A stretch of 64,000 bases of DNA from Phascolomyces articulosus (Eukaryota; Mucoromycota; Mucoromycetes; Mucorales; Lichtheimiaceae). Made by a program: the position numbers and the translations under genes. Below the pieces are notes generated by a model, which made no database searches, was not told the origin of the DNA, and saw nothing but the letters and a program-made list of their open reading frames with translations. Of the stretch, positions 32,021-45,649 are shown one piece after another (within the stretch, counting starts at the first letter, position 1; the number at the start of each line of letters is the position of its first letter). The DNA is taken from positions 1-64,000 of the forward strand of contig JAIXMP010000055.1 in assembly GCA_025677815.1 (NCBI GenBank), read 5' to 3'.

Positions 32021-34764
32021 TTCAATGATCTTCCGTTCACACACACACATAATACCACCTGATGTTCCTTTAAACAATCATTTTACAAATAAAAATTCCA
32101 CCATCGCAATCATTCAAGTGGAGAATAGATCTCTTTTTTTTTATATCTCAGGAAATTACTTGATTTGTTTTAAAAATAACTTTGCATTTACCACCTTATA
32201 GTTGTAAGAAACGTGTTTGTGCATCAAACCATCAAAATAGTTAAATAATGGTCCAACTGCTGAATAATCAAATAATAGACTAAAAAAAAAATTTTTTTAT
32301 AATAACTACCATCCATTGGACCTATCGATAATAGTATCAAGTTATTATTATGATGAATGACCACGCTCAAAAGTACGTAAAAAACAGCATCTGTTTTGTT
32401 TATATATCATAATAAAGATGACCCGTGCAGACTTTTATAAATACTGAACGATAATTACCCTCCCTCTTCTTTCTTCCTCTCCCCCCCCCACTAACACTCC
32501 TTTCTTGTAAAATTTTATTCTGTAATATCTAATTCTAACTATGATTGAGGATGATACTCTCCCCCTCTCGATATTCATTGAAATTGTTTTCATTATTGAT
32601 CAACATCGATTGAGTTGAATGGATAATAATAAATAACAACAATTGCTTATCTCAGATCTTTCACGTTTTTTTATGAAAAAAGTAAAAAAGTTTAAAATTC
32701 TTAAAGGTCACACTTGTCTAAATATAACTTTGTCTTCGTCCCACCCATCAAAAAAAAGCTTATTTCTTCTAAAGAGAAATGTGAACGATGGATGCTTTTA
32801 GAGTGAATGTTTTTTGAGTGAAACAAAGAAAGATTGTGGTTGTTTATAAATAAAAGACTTTGCTTTTTCTTCCCAATAATGACCCGTTCGTTCAAAAAAA
32901 AAAAAAAGATGATGAACATACCTTTAAAAAAAAACGAGTGAATAGGACATAGTGATCTATATATATTGGATTAAGTATTAGGATGAACAAACTCTTCCCT
33001 TTTAATACCATCGTTACAAATTGTCTGAGCGTTAAAAGAATGGTTCATGCATATTACCTTTTTACTATTAGAAAAAAGAAAAGATCACCAAAGGAAAATG
33101 TCATGTGGTATTTGACTGACTTTGGGTTTCTTGTTCCTGTTCCCACGACTCGGTTATGGATATAAACTCATGTTGTTTTTTATCGTGTAACGGAAAAGAT
33201 TATCACCCTATTTTTTGATTGAAACATAAAATATGATATAGGAAAAAAGTAAGTATTATGGTAAATGGATTTTATTGCTATTGAGTAAGATCAATAAGAA
33301 AATTCTCATCAGATCCATCTATATCTATGATACACTCTTGGGGGGGAGGAGTTTAGGGTGATGATTGAATTCATAATATAGGATAACATATCTGCAAAAA
33401 TGAAAATTACAATTGTGTGTGTGTGTATGCATAATAAAAAATCATAGAATGAAACTAAACTGAATTTGGGTATTTTGAAATATTAAAAACAGACACATTT
33501 CATTCCCACAACAACTTCCTTGTTAAAAAAAAAAATAAGAATTTACTTTACTCCCCTTTGATAATACTTTTTTTTGTTTTCAAAGGTTTTATATAAATCT
33601 TTCTTTCTTTTACTGTTTTTTTTTTCGCTGTTATATCTCAATGTGGAAATCTTGTAACACCTTATAGACGTTATTCAGCTGCAGTGCGACGTTGATCATT
33701 GTCTATAATGTACATTATACTATAATGACTTTAGTAGTCGTTACTTCAGATTATTATTTCAATCATGATCATAAACAAAAAAAAAAAAAAAAACGCACGC
33801 ACAGATCCGAGTCATGTCAACATTAAAACACAAGAATGATCATGTGCAATATATTTTTTTTGTTATTGTTATCATACCGAAATTTGGAATAACGTATACA
33901 GAGAGAACCATAATTATCTCGGTCAAGTTGATAAATGTAGAAATAAAATTATCTCTTTTTTATAAGGATTTAATAAAATGTAACTAATCTTGATTAAAAC
34001 AGAATCAAGGATAGATACTTTTTTTATGATGGATGATACCATAGTTATAATATATATATATATATATAGAACAAAGTTTTTCAGAATTTTATATATTATT
34101 ATCCCAAGTAATAAATTATTAAGGTTATCTTTTGAACTTACTACGTAGTAATATGTTGTATTATATATCATTTGAACAGCTACCACTCCCGATATATAAT
34201 AAGGGGAGGGTGGAAACAGGAGTTTTGATATGTTGTATCGTATGATGTGAGGTTGAAGAAGAAGAACTAAATATATATCTTTTTTATTTCGTATATATAG
34301 TCTTTTGCTTTTATTCATAGAATCAGAGTAATTATATGAGGTTTTAGCTTTTATAACAAAAATTATAATAAATGCTAATCATTCATAATCGTTCGCGTCT
34401 GATAAAATAGATTGAAAAAAAAATATTTTGACCATGTAGATAAGCAATTATACATAGGAACATTATATTAAATAATAATAAAGTTCACATTGTGTGGCAA
34501 TACTCTTCTGTTTTATTATTATTATTATTATTATTTCTAGGACGTATATTAATAGGTAGTATTTATAAATGAATAATAAGGAATCACAAAAAAAAAATAT
34601 ATGACAAATATACAATTTACGGGGTGAAGGGGGGAAAGTTTATATATGTAAAAATCGATTAATATAGAGGACGGTAAAGGATGAAAGGAGAGGAGAGAAA
34701 TAATGTTTTTAAATGTACGTAATAATCAAATAAATAAAAAATACACAGATTTGCCTGGTTTTTT
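31040..34764. other. Long gene-free AT-rich region
   Basis: About 3.7 kb with no supported gene. Contains AT dinucleotide runs (31147-31165 and 31988-32017), an AC run near 31267, many homopolymers, and a perfect 16-bp palindrome TATAATGTACATTATA at 33704-33719. ORFs at 31259-31543, 32701-32919, 33923-34318 are low-complexity. Left end is the promoter of the ADP-ribosylglycohydrolase-like gene; right end the 3' flank of the transporter. Confidence 0.5.
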
Positions 34765-36804
34765 TTAAGGAGTGAAACGAAACTTGGGATGATTATGACC
34801 AAGACTACCTGCTTGTTCTTCAGTGAGACCTTCAAGACGATGATCACGCTTACCAGCTTCTCTTTGTGCATTTTCCCAACGCATGTAGAAAGAACCACAA
34901 CCAGCACCGACAAAGACAAGAATAGCACACACCAAGTTAATGATATTACCAGCAAGATAATCCGGAGCCTGCTCCGGTAAATAAGTCCAGGTAGAAACCA
35001 AAGCACCAATGGAACCAGCACTGATGGAGAAAGCACTAGCAATAGCACGAACTGTAGGACCCGCTGTATTTTCAACAAGCCAACCAACAAACATGGGACT
35101 ACCAGTGAAAGCACCAGCGGTAGCAAAGAAAATAGCCATGTAACGTGGACCCATTTGATCCGTCACACCAATAAGGACTGCAAAACCAATGGTCATGAAA
35201 GGTGCAGACATGGCATAAAGCCAAATACCACGAGTCTTGAAACGATCAGACAAAATAGATGCAGTGATACAAATAATACAACCAAGAGCGTAAGGTGGAA
35301 CAGTCAATAACTGAGTTTCGACAAGACCCCATCCCATGGTGGCAAGAATGGAAGGCTATATATATTGAAAAAAAAAAAAAAAGAAAAAAGTTATTACTCA
35401 GTTTCATCTTCCCTTTTACTCCATGATCAAAATATATGTCATAGTAGACAAACGATAGGACTATAGATGAATATGATAGATAGATAGATAGAAAGGAATT
35501 TGGGGTGGTTAATACTATTATATAACATACCATAAAGACAGCAATGGAGTTCATACATAAGAGAGATGAAAAGAGACCAATGGATAAAAAGACAGTATTC
35601 CAGTTAAGAATAGCAGCCTTAAAGTGAGCAGCACCTGCCTTCTCCACTTGTTTCTTTGCCATCATGGTTTCAAGTTGAATTCGGAGTGCCCCGATTTTTT
35701 GCTCTTCTTCGGTAAGGAACGGAGCCGTTTCGGGATTTTTGGGAAGTAAAAAGTAAGCGATCACAGCGGCAATCATGGTGAGAATACCTTCAAAGAAAAA
35801 GATATTACGCCAGGTATGCATGATACCCCATGGCGGAATATATGAAAACCCAATAGCAAGTAAACCACCAAAAGCACCCGCTAAACTAGCAAATGAAGCA
35901 TAGATACCAACACGAGTAACAAGTTCATGACGACGGTAACTATAAAATAAATGATGCCATTAAGATGTTTAGAAAAAAAATATAAACTATTTAGAAGCAC
36001 ATGAAAAAAAATGAATAGATGGCCGAACGTACAAGGTAGAAAGGGTATAAGAAATACCAGGCATAATGCCTGCTTCAGCGATACCAAGGAAGAAACGACC
36101 TGCAAAAACACCACCAAAATTATAACAGAAACCAATACACATGGTGATTAAACCGAATGCGAATGACATGAGTGGAAGTGAAATCTTTGGACCAAATTTC
36201 TTGGTAAGCATATTACAAGGACTAATAATATATTAATAAAAATTGGGTTTCATAAGAATTCATCGAACATATAATGGTATGGCTTGAATTTTTTTTCAGA
36301 ACCATTTAACAATGTAATAAGTAAAGGGGAAAAAATAGTAGTAGTAGTAGCTTACATTTCGAAAAGAATATAGGTAATAAAAAAGGCAGTAAGACAAATA
36401 CTCATACGATGATCACGTTCCAAATCAAGATCTTCTTGCATACCAAGTACTTTGGCATTACCAATGTTAGTTCTATCAAAAAATAAATAAATAAATATAA
36501 TTTTAGAGTTTTAAGAATAGGAACCTCATGATAGGATATCATGTTTTTTGTATTTATTTCATTCATTGAATGAAGGAAAGATATATAGGAAAATGGATGT
36601 GTACCTGTCAATGAAAGCGAAAAGATATAAAAGTGTAACGGCAGAAAGAACACGTTTATCATATTTACGTCGAAGACTTGCTTCAATTTTGGGATCTATA
36701 TCTTCCAATGTCATTGGAAGTTCTTTACTATGAAAATCTTCTTCGAGCGAACTCAATGAATCTTCATCTTTATGACGTTTTTCAATCATGGTTTTTTCCA
36801 TCAT
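34765..36804 (-). CDS. MFS transporter, Dal5/anion:cation symporter type
   Basis: Five exons on the minus strand: 36804-36605, 36472-36356, 36221-36033, 35939-35531, 35355-34765, giving 501 residues. Typical features of the allantoate/nicotinate permease branch are visible: LLYLFAFIDRTNIGNAKVLG at the first membrane helix, ITYILFEIPCNML, the RFFLGIAEAGIMPG block, YRRHELVTRVGIYAS, the long central loop (LPKNPETAPFLTEEE), and NTAGPTVRAIASAFSISAGS. About twelve membrane segments are expected in the plasma membrane. Members carry organic anions such as allantoate, nicotinate, and aromatic or sugar acids. Its position beside gentisate-pathway genes makes an aromatic acid the likely substrate, which is inference. 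Codons are skewed towards C-ending, as in the catabolic genes. The GTACGT donor of exon 3 is needed to give STFYRRHEL. Confidence 0.92.
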
Positions 36805-39800
36805 TGTTGTTGTAGATAATTAAAAAAGGTGCGGGGGAATAATAAACGGTGATGGAAAGAAATATATATAAAAAAGGGGTTTGTTTAAATCAAAAAAAGA
36901 AAAATCTTTGTTTCCCATTTCAAATTGGGTGATGGCATTTGGAATATTTATACCTTCGGTTCAGAAAAATCTTACATTATAGCCAATTGGATGGTTATCC
37001 GCGAGGGAAAGTAGGAAAATCGATACGTTTCAACCCAACAACCTTGTAAAGAAGGTGGGGGAGGGCAAAGGGGAGAGAGAGAGAGACAAAGTGGGGAACT
37101 CAGTTTTGAGCCCGCGATGATAATGATTCCCCATCTTATAAGAGGGGGGTGGAGAATATAAGTCAACATACCAAAGGTAAATAGTATCATCTTTATATTA
37201 CCCCACATAGAGTATTTCCCCTCCCCCACTGACTGAGTAACTGGTTTAGCAGGGTCACTTTAACTTTTTGAGAGAGAGTATCTAATCGGATATTTGATTA
37301 TCGCGGTTTCAAAAAAAAGGAATAGTTAGCGAATAAGTGATAAAATGGATAAACAAACAAGGCCGTGATTTGATTTTTGGGCAATGTAAAGAAGAAAATC
37401 GAAAACTTGGAAAAAAAAGATATCCTTTTTCATTGGCAGATCGTAGCACTTTTTTTTATTGCGTGCTGCGATTGAATCAACTTTTTTTTTGTTCAGATTC
37501 GTAACGTATTATACAATCATAAACCTGGGGTAATAAAAAGAAGAAATATTAGTAACTGAAAATTTCCATAGTATCAAGCAAGAAAAGGTTCTATCTCCAT
37601 CTCCCATTCATTTAGTTAATTGATCTATATCGATTGTTCTATTATACATCCCTGATACTTACATTACTCACATTTGTAAACCATAGTACTACATATTTTT
37701 TTCAATGATCTTTCAAAATGATAATCATTATCTTGGGAGGAGATCAAACTAAAAAAAAAAAACTGGATGTGAAGGAAATGCTTCCATCTTTTTTTTTTTT
37801 TTGATTGACCGCTTCCTAGTGGACCAATGGATAAAGTAATCCACCTTTTCCTTTATTGTTTACTATTCATAAACATCTGCGTCAGAGCTCCCATATAAAG
37901 GATAGAGATTCATACCCCACGCAAGGTTTTCAGTGTCCATATGTTCGTGTCTAATAATCTCGGCAAATTATTCAGGATCCCCCTTCTACTCAGAAATGAA
38001 CGGTCCGTAGAATCAATCCCATTGGCTAAACGCTTTCCGAGAGCCGAAGGTTATGAAAAATAATAATAGAAGGAGGGAAACGTCATCCGTGATTCCCTAC
38101 TTACCTTTGATGTAAAAACTACTTAGTAATATAAAAGATTTTCATTGAGATAGTTAATTAAGATTCATGAAACAAATAAAGTATGTATTATAATACAATA
38201 ACCAATCATTGTTTCCTTACCAACCCCTACCTTTTTTTTTCTCTTCTTCTATCCTTTTGACAGTGTAAATTCATGTCAAGTAAGAATAGATTACTTTTTA
38301 AGTGATTGAGTATTATCAATATAGGATATGTCGCAAATCTTCTTTTGAGAAAATAGAAATTTGTTATAACTCCTATACTTTTTGGAGTGTAGGGAAATTT
38401 TGCCAACAATTACGAGTTTCTTGTTATTACTTTGATGGCTGGATATGGGAGAATATGCTTATGCGTATGTTGTGTATGAGCAATAAGTGATGCTGAGCGA
38501 AATCCAACTCTATACAGGGTTTTTTGTACGAAAAAAAAAACTCTTCGTGAAAAAATTACATAGTGGGACCAATGAATCTTTTTGAGAAAGAGGATAGTAA
38601 GGTAACCAAAAATTAATGTCAAGTAGCTAAGATTACTAATAGTATACCATACTTGAATTAGAGTGAATAAGTATTGAGCTTGCATAATACTTCAATATAT
38701 GAAGATTGCCCATGATATTTTTTTTAGTTATAAGGATTGGTAATGACCAATACACCAAGTAGTGATTGAATCAAAACACAATTTCGTTCCTAATGGAAAC
38801 TTACTGTTACTAATTTTGGCTGACCTTATTTTTTTTTTTACCCTTGACTTTTCAAATGGAATTGTTATGCTCCAGGTACTTGAAATAAAAATTAGTTTTT
38901 TTTGAATATTACCAATAAATGCTCTTGTTTTCATCATAAACTTGTGATAAAAAAAAGAATAAAGCTACAATTGTAGTCAATTCTTGTTGGGAATAATAAT
39001 ACCTAATAAAAGTAAGAAATAATAATCGATACTGATATATAATAACGAGCTATAATATCGCTCAACGATATATATTATATATTGATTAGTCTACATAGTT
39101 TTAATTTTACCTTGGAAAAAAAAAGACCTTGTTATAATGGCAAGGAAATAAGAAGAAGGTTTTAATAAGCAAATCAAAATTTCAATGTAATATGAACGCA
39201 GATCATAAAAGAGACAATAAATGAACGATAGCTTCTTGATGAATATATATTGACATCTGTCTATTATAAGATTATAGAGATATTACTAACTGTCAAATGG
39301 GTCCGATCCTAATTTTATATGACTGATCTTTCATGTATATCTTGAAACTTGTAGTAAACGAATTGGTAAATTCCCAGCACTTACTAACGGATTCGTATCT
39401 TTCTTTTAGAAAAAAAAGAGATATTGACACTTAGTAAGATGGTAGTTATTTCTAATAAAAAATTAAAGAGAAGTTAGTTTACGGTAAGTAATATTAGGGT
39501 AAACTTATCTGTCTATAGAGTATTCTTTACCTGTGTAATAATAATAAGTACAATGCTTTTACCTAGTGATAAATAGAAATAACTTGAAAATCTCTTGATA
39601 AGGGTTTTTTTTTATATAAACCTTTTGTTGACGCACGCGATGATAGTATTAATTTGTTAACATTTTTTACTGTAAAATAGTTATAAAGACTAATACCACA
39701 AATGAGCAAAAGACCAAAAGATAAAGAGGTGTTATTAGCCAACGACAAAAAAAAGGCACAAGATAAAGAGATGTCATAAGCCAGAGAAAGACAAGAAGAT

Positions 39801-41753
39801 GGAGATATCATAAGTGAGCAAAGACCAGGAAACAAAAATTTTGTTGGTTCTACTTGGGGGAAATGATCATAATACACTTGTTTGCAGTAGATCAATCTTA
39901 ACCTCTTCTTTTTTTTTTTTGGTTTTTGTATTTCAGTAAAGAGTAGCTTGAGAAGGTGAAATATAAAGAATTTATGGCCACTAGATAATTTATATATAAA
40001 GTCGAGTATACCTAAAAAAAAAAGAAAAAGAAAAAGAAAGTAAAAAGAGAAAGAGAAGAGTAAAAAGGGTCTCAGATCGAGAAACTGGTTAAAAAGAAAA
40101 GAATGTGTGTGTACGTGTTTAGAGATGTAGATGTGGGTAAACCGAATGCCATAATGGATTGGAATCACTGGAAATTCTTACTCGTAACAATTTTTGTAAA
40201 TGGTTATGATTTGAAACACACCACCAATAAAAATATCACTCGATATCAAGTTCAGCTTCTAAAAACCCACTGTACTGGTAACTGAAACATGGTATATAAC
40301 CCCACAAAAATGGGTACAAATCAAAAAATAAACCTATTTTGTATAAGAATGATATAGATGTAGCATTTATATTATTGGAATAATAGTATTATGTTAGTTA
40401 ATAATTTATGTTTATATATATATCATTATGACAATAAGAGGGTTCCATTCAGCAATGGTGGTATAGTTTGTTTCTTAACCTTCTGTATCTTCTTTGAAGT
40501 TTGGAATTTCTCAAATTTTTTTTAACGACCCGCAATAAAAAACATTATTATTTTTTGTAAATACTATTCATGTCTGTGCCATCGAGGGAATCCGGATAAA
40601 CAGATAAACATTCAAATAGCCATGTGTGGGAAAAATAACAATGAGAAAACACTGTTCAACGAGTGTTGATATGTAGAGATTTGTCATTTTCGAAGAACGC
40701 GTGAGAGACCCCCATCTAAACTATATATAATCTTAAAAAAAAAGTGAGTGTTGAAGAAATGTGGGTGAAGCTGGACTAACGTGTAACAATGAGTTAACCA
40801 GTGGGATGCTAATGCGGGGGAGAAAACAGACTTTGCCAAAAAGATCCAAAAAGGAAACTATTATGGTTTTCAATATGCTGACTTTTTTTCAAATATTATT
40901 ATCGACAGGTGGGGCCAACCATAAAAGTGTGTATCAACGCAATTTCAGTATATACAAAGAGTTGTTTAAAAAAATAGTAATAGTTATATAATAATCAGAA
41001 TACAACAGTAAACAATAAAGAAGGTATTATATAACCATGTAATACAAATTATTAAATGAATCTCATCAAGGATACAGAGATTATTCCCTCTCTCTCGATT
41101 TAAGGAGGATATTTCCGTTTCTATCGGGCAAACCATTCCGTTTGCTATATAGATATTTTTCCATACCCGTCCATCTTCTAAACGTGGCAAGAATAAGGTT
41201 ACTTGTGGGTAACTTTTTAAAAAATCAGAACGATCAAGATGAACATTGTTGTTGATGCAGAACAAGGCACTTGTTTATTATTAGAAGAATTTATAGATTT
41301 ATATCACCATTTATTTATCCCATTGGTTCAATGTCAGTTTTCTAAATTTCGAAATAAATGTTAGAACATTACTGGATCTATTACAATGGATAGTCAAACA
41401 AAGTGAGATGTTGAAAATAAAAATAATGTTCTTAAGACAGAAAGTCATTGTTGTTTTTTTTGAATGAGCAACGAGACATATAAAATATGTTTGAAACATT
41501 TGACAGCCTTCATAAAAATTTAAAGTTATACAAAAGATTTCTCTTTCATTTAATAAAAAAAATAGATACAAAGTGGGTTTTTTTTTGCTATAAAAAAACG
41601 ATAATATACACAAAAGATGAGAGAATAGATGAAGGAGGTTGGGGAGGTGATATAAAATATGGATGTTTGTTTGTTTTTAAAACATTGTTGGAGGAATGAA
41701 ACGAAGAAATATATATATATATATATATAAAGATGTGAAAGTAATCAAATCTA
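36805..41753. other. Transporter promoter and long gene-free region
   Basis: About 5 kb with no supported gene. CCCCAC words (possible Mig1/CreA-type sites) lie at 37201-37206 and 37224-37229, about 400 bp before the transporter start. A minisatellite lies at 39703-39830. A minus-strand ORF at 40984-41265 has ordinary amino-acid composition (SYPQVTLFLPRLEDGRVWKN) but no recognised family and could be a gene fragment. The rest is AT-rich with homopolymers. Confidence 0.45.
39703..39830. repeat. Degenerate minisatellite, about 38-bp units
   Basis: Three and a half imperfect tandem units, each with a core similar to AAAGATAAAGAGATGTCATA followed by AGCCA or AGTGA. On the minus strand the units read as a repeated hydrophobic Ser/Leu peptide, on the plus strand as a Lys/Asp-rich one with a stop. 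No surrounding gene model supports coding. Confidence 0.6.
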
Positions 41754-42971
41754 TTACTTGGAACGGTACAAGTTCAAGTTATCAAGCAAAGGTTTATCGT
41801 TATAAATGAAGAAATAGGCGTTTTCACTAGTTTCATTGTGATGGGTGATAGAGCTCCATGCAGGAACAGCAAATGTATCACTCTTGGTCCAATTCAAAAC
41901 CTTCTTGTTACCCTTGGCATCCACAATTTCAGAATATCCAGTACCATCATAGACATGGAAGACCTTGGAGCAAGTTTCTTGACGAGTGGGGGAAACAGAA
42001 TTAGCACCAATACGTTCAGCTTCACCTCCAATAATGTAGGAAAGAGGAGAACCATCAGGCTTGTTATAAGTGTAATGTGCATAGGCAGCATCACCAGTGT
42101 TATCCAAAGCCTTTTGGACAGGAGCCCAAGGGAATTTCAAAGAGCTGTTTTCAGCAGGACTAAAAAATATATAAAATATAAATAATGTAAGTCGTCGTCC
42201 ATGTGACATAAACTCACATAATTCATACATCCCTCCCTCCCTCCTATTTTTATATGTATTGTTTCTTTCCCTTTTTTTTTCTCTTCCTTCAATGAATGAA
42301 ATATCGAAACTTACGCGCTAGGGTAACGAGGTTCGGAGTACATTTCAGCAAAGTTGACAGGAATGTTTTGAAAGATAGGAAGGTCAAGACCATCCAACCA
42401 GATCATGACATCTTCACCTTCGTGACCATGATCATGCCAGTCCCATGGAGGAGTCAAGATAACATCACCGCGTTCCATGGTAATCTTTTCACCTTCGACA
42501 GCAGTGAAACCGCGTTCACCTTCAATAATGAAACGTAAAGCGAAAGCACAATGACGATGAGCAGGTGCGACTTCACCAGGGTTGATTAATTGAAGACCGG
42601 CGTACAAAGTATCGGTGGTGTATGGAGCCTCTGTTATAATTTTAATTTGTGAGATTATATTGAACATTACTTTTTTTTTATCTCTTAATAATATTTATAT
42701 ATATATAAATATAGAAACCCAAATCCACTTTTAATAAATATGACTTACTCATAGTAGGGTTAATCAACATAAGCACACGACGTTCGGCTTCTTCGGCCTT
42801 GATACGCTTGCCAGATTCAATAAGAGCAGGACGTAATTTTTGATATTCCCAAACGTGGGGAATGGACTTAGGTGAAGGAATAGGAGGAACCATCGATTCC
42901 ATGACAGTCCACAAAGGTTCAGCGTTGATATCAGGGTAGTTATTCAAGAATCCAAGTTTGTCTTCAGCCAT
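41754..42971 (-). CDS. Gentisate 1,2-dioxygenase (bicupin, Fe(II))
   Basis: Opens the gentisate (2,5-dihydroxybenzoate) ring to maleylpyruvate. Three exons on the minus strand: 42971-42749, 42630-42315, 42159-41754; 314 residues. The N-terminal cupin shows the family signature: [20 protein letters not shown], where the two His of AHRH are predicted Fe ligands, then [37 protein letters not shown] with the third ligand His, and [10 protein letters not shown]. The C-terminal half holds the second cupin ([27 protein letters not shown]). Slightly short compared with the roughly 340-residue bacterial enzymes. It is divergent from the FAD monooxygenase at 44128, sharing one 1.15-kb intergenic region. 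A TATAAAAAG box (43069-43061, minus strand) lies about 95 bp before the ATG. Codons are strongly optimised, suggesting high induced expression. Confidence 0.93.
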
Positions 42972-44127
42972 TGTTATAATTTTCTTTTATTTTTATTTTT
43001 TTTTTGTTGACAAGTATAAAGTAAAGAGAAAAGAACAAAGTTCGATTTTCTAGCAAGTCGCTTTTTATATCAACCCTCGTTTCAAACCAGCAAAAATGGG
43101 GACCTTTTTTTTTACATGGGAATCTCATCGTAGGTGCGGTCTTTTTTTTTTTACAAGTAGTTTTTCCTAAACATACTATTTCGTAATAACTTCATCCGGA
43201 CGAAGTTTCCGTTGTATTTTTTTTCTTTACTCCACATTTTTTTTTTGATATTCATCCCAATGTGGGGGAGGAAGATACACGGAAAAATCACCCGAGGTTT
43301 TTCTTTATCATTATTTCTGTAATCTAAGCGGTAGAAAATTCAAAGTCTAAAATTTTGTCCCAAACAGAAAACCAGTAATTTATCCCATAAGTTTTTCCAG
43401 TCATCAATGCGGGACATCAAATGGTATATCGCATCGGTCCACAGCGTGCCTATCAATTTGTTGCAAAAAAAAAATTGAAACCAATCCTGGAGATAATTTC
43501 AATAAGGGCTTTTGTACAAATAACAAGTATCATTTTTTTAGGACAATTTCATTTAATACAATGATTTCGACTTGGATAGTAAATTGTTTATACAATAGTA
43601 TATATGTAATTCTATCATTTTTAAATAAATGTCCAAAAAAAAAGTAAAAGGATAAATAATTATACATGACAAATAATAACAATAGGTTACCGACTTTGAG
43701 ATCTTTCAAAAAGATCAATGCAAAAAGATGAGGTAAGGAAGTTATATAATCAACCGACGTCATACACATTATGGATTCGTTTTACCGGACTTCTTTTTTT
43801 CTCACTATCAAACATTTTTTTTGAACGGTTTAACTGGAGTTTGCCCAAAAAGAAACCTCATTTGGATACCCGGAATCTTAAACCAATGGGGTATGTTCCA
43901 GTTCAAATAAGATCCTCAGACACAAAAAAAAAAAAAATAAAGTGTTTTTCCCCACAACCATCCATCCAACACAGCAACGATCTTACGTTTAATTCACTGT
44001 AATAAGACCCCGCGTTTCAATTCATATATATAGTCCCATCAAAAGACCGTAAAACCCAACTTCTTTAACTTTTTTCTCCTTTTTTTTCACTTCGCTTTAC
44101 TTTTTTACATCACAAAAAATAAATATA
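42972..44127. promoter_or_regulatory. Bidirectional promoter of gentisate dioxygenase and FAD monooxygenase
   Basis: Serves the minus-strand gene starting at 42971 and the plus-strand gene starting at 44128. Visible elements: TATAAAAAG at 43069-43061 (minus) and TATATATA at 44025-44032 (plus), each about 95 bp from its ATG; an inverted CGG-N9-CCG at 43197-43211 of the kind bound by Zn2Cys6 dimers, beginning in TCCGGA (43195-43200); CCGGA at 43785-43789; GTGGGG at 43262-43267 (Mig1/CreA-like SYGGGG); and CCAATGGGGT at 43883-43892, repeated exactly in the other divergent promoter at 49041-49050. A short ORF at 43718-44002 inside it has no motif and was not called. Functions of these sites are inferred. 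Confidence 0.5.
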
Positions 44128-44690
44128 ATGGCTGTTCTTAATATTGCTATCGTCGGTGGTGGTCTTGGTGGTCTTGCTGCTGCCATTGCCTTGCGTCGTG
44201 CTAACCACAATGTCACTGTCTACGAAGGTGCTTCCGAACTTAGTGAAGTCGGTGCTGGTATCCAAGTTCCTCCAAACACTTCTCGTCTTTTGGACGCATA
44301 TGGCCTTTTCGAACGTTTCAAGGAAAAGGTTGTCTGGCCTGCTAACATCAATATGAGAAGATATTCTTCTGGTGATGTCATTGGTCCTACTCCTTTGAAG
44401 CCTAAGATGCAAGAATTATATGGTTATCCGTAAGTATTTATTTATGACCATCATTTATTATTATCTTGAAGAAAAGAAAACACAATTTATTGATATTCAT
44501 TTAATATTTAGTTACTGGCTTATTCACCGTGCTGATTATCAACAATTGTTGTTCGATGCCGCTACTGAAACTGGCGCTAAGGTTATTTTGAACGCTCGTG
44601 TCAAGGGTGTTGATGATTCTGATATCACTGTCCACTTGGAAAATGGTACTGTTGACAAGTACGATTTGATCATTGGTGCCGATGGTAAGC

Positions 44691-44721
<31 letters not shown>

Positions 44722-45649
44722 TGGATTGGAAAGGAAGGGAGGAAAAGGACAGCAAAAAGAGTAAGAGGAAAGAATGGAATCATAAAAAAAAAAGAAAACA
44801 ATTTTCTCACACAAAATTAAAAAAGGTATTCGCTCCCTTGTTCGTTTGGCCGTTATGCCTGATGAAGAAGTTCTTCCCCGTGTTTCAACCAATTGTGCAT
44901 ACCGTGCTACTGTACCTGCAGCAAAGATGCGTGCTGATCCTAAGGTCTCTTTCCTTATGGATGATCCTAACTCTAACTGCTGGATTGGTTACCGTCGTCA
45001 CATCATGGCTTACCCCATCCGTAATGGTGAATTGTACAACCTTGTCATGTCTCACCCTGGTGCTGCTGCCGTGGGTCGTTGGAACGAACCTGGTAACTTG
45101 GAAGAAATGAAATGGCATTATCGTAACTTTGACCCCACTATCCGTCGTGTCTTGGACAAAGTCGATGGTTGCTTAAAGTGGACTTTGGCCGACCTTCCTG
45201 TCCTTTCCAACTGGGTGAGTCCCAGCGGTCGCATCTGTGTCATTGGTGATGCTGCTCATGCTATGCTTCCTTACCTTGCTCAAGGTGCTGCTCAAGCTGT
45301 TGAAGATGGTGCCACTCTTGGTGAACTTTTGACTGATATCAAATCTGTGGATGAACTTCCTGGTTTGTTGGCCTTGTATGAAAAGATCCGTCGTCCTCGC
45401 TGTGAAATCATCCAAAAGGGTGCTTATGAAAATGGTGATATCTGGCATATGCCTGATGGTGAAACTCAAGTTCATCGTGATTTGGGTATGAAGGGTCAAT
45501 TACCCGCTGGTACCAAGAACCCTAACCAATGGGGTGATGGTAACTTCCAACCTTGGTTGTTCGGTCACAACGCCATTACCGAAGCTCGTAAGCGCTTGGC
45601 TGAATACCGTAGCAATTCTGAACAATCTGCAGAAGCTGCTCGTTTGTAA
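44128..45649 (+). CDS. FAD-dependent aromatic-acid monooxygenase (salicylate / 3-hydroxybenzoate hydroxylase-like)
   Basis: Three exons, 44128-44429, 44512-44684, 44826-45649; 432 residues. Class A flavoprotein hydroxylase: the dinucleotide-binding GGGLGGLAAAIALRRAN with G10-G15 near the start, VTVYEGASELSEVGAGIQVP, the DG motif IIGADGIRS, and the second FAD motif ICVIGDAAHAMLPYLAQGAA followed by QAVEDGATLG. These proteins use NAD(P)H and O2 to hydroxylate aromatic acids. Because the divergent neighbour is gentisate dioxygenase, the expected product here is gentisate, so 3-hydroxybenzoate (6-hydroxylation) or salicylate (5-hydroxylation) are the likeliest substrates; classical salicylate 1-hydroxylase would instead give catechol, for which no dioxygenase is present. 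Strong codon optimisation matches the neighbour. The C-terminal 45 residues (WGDGNFQPWLFGHNA) are typical. Confidence 0.92.

Noticed and set aside
37805..37935. tRNA-like stretch (AGTGGACCAATGGATAAAG resembles an A box of tRNA-Arg)
   Set aside because: The acceptor and anticodon stems do not pair and no proper B box follows at the right distance; probably chance or a very old relic.
40984..41265. 93-codon minus-strand ORF with fairly normal composition
   Set aside because: No recognised family, no start context, and the C-terminal half is Ile/Cys-rich random-looking; mentioned only as a possible fragment.
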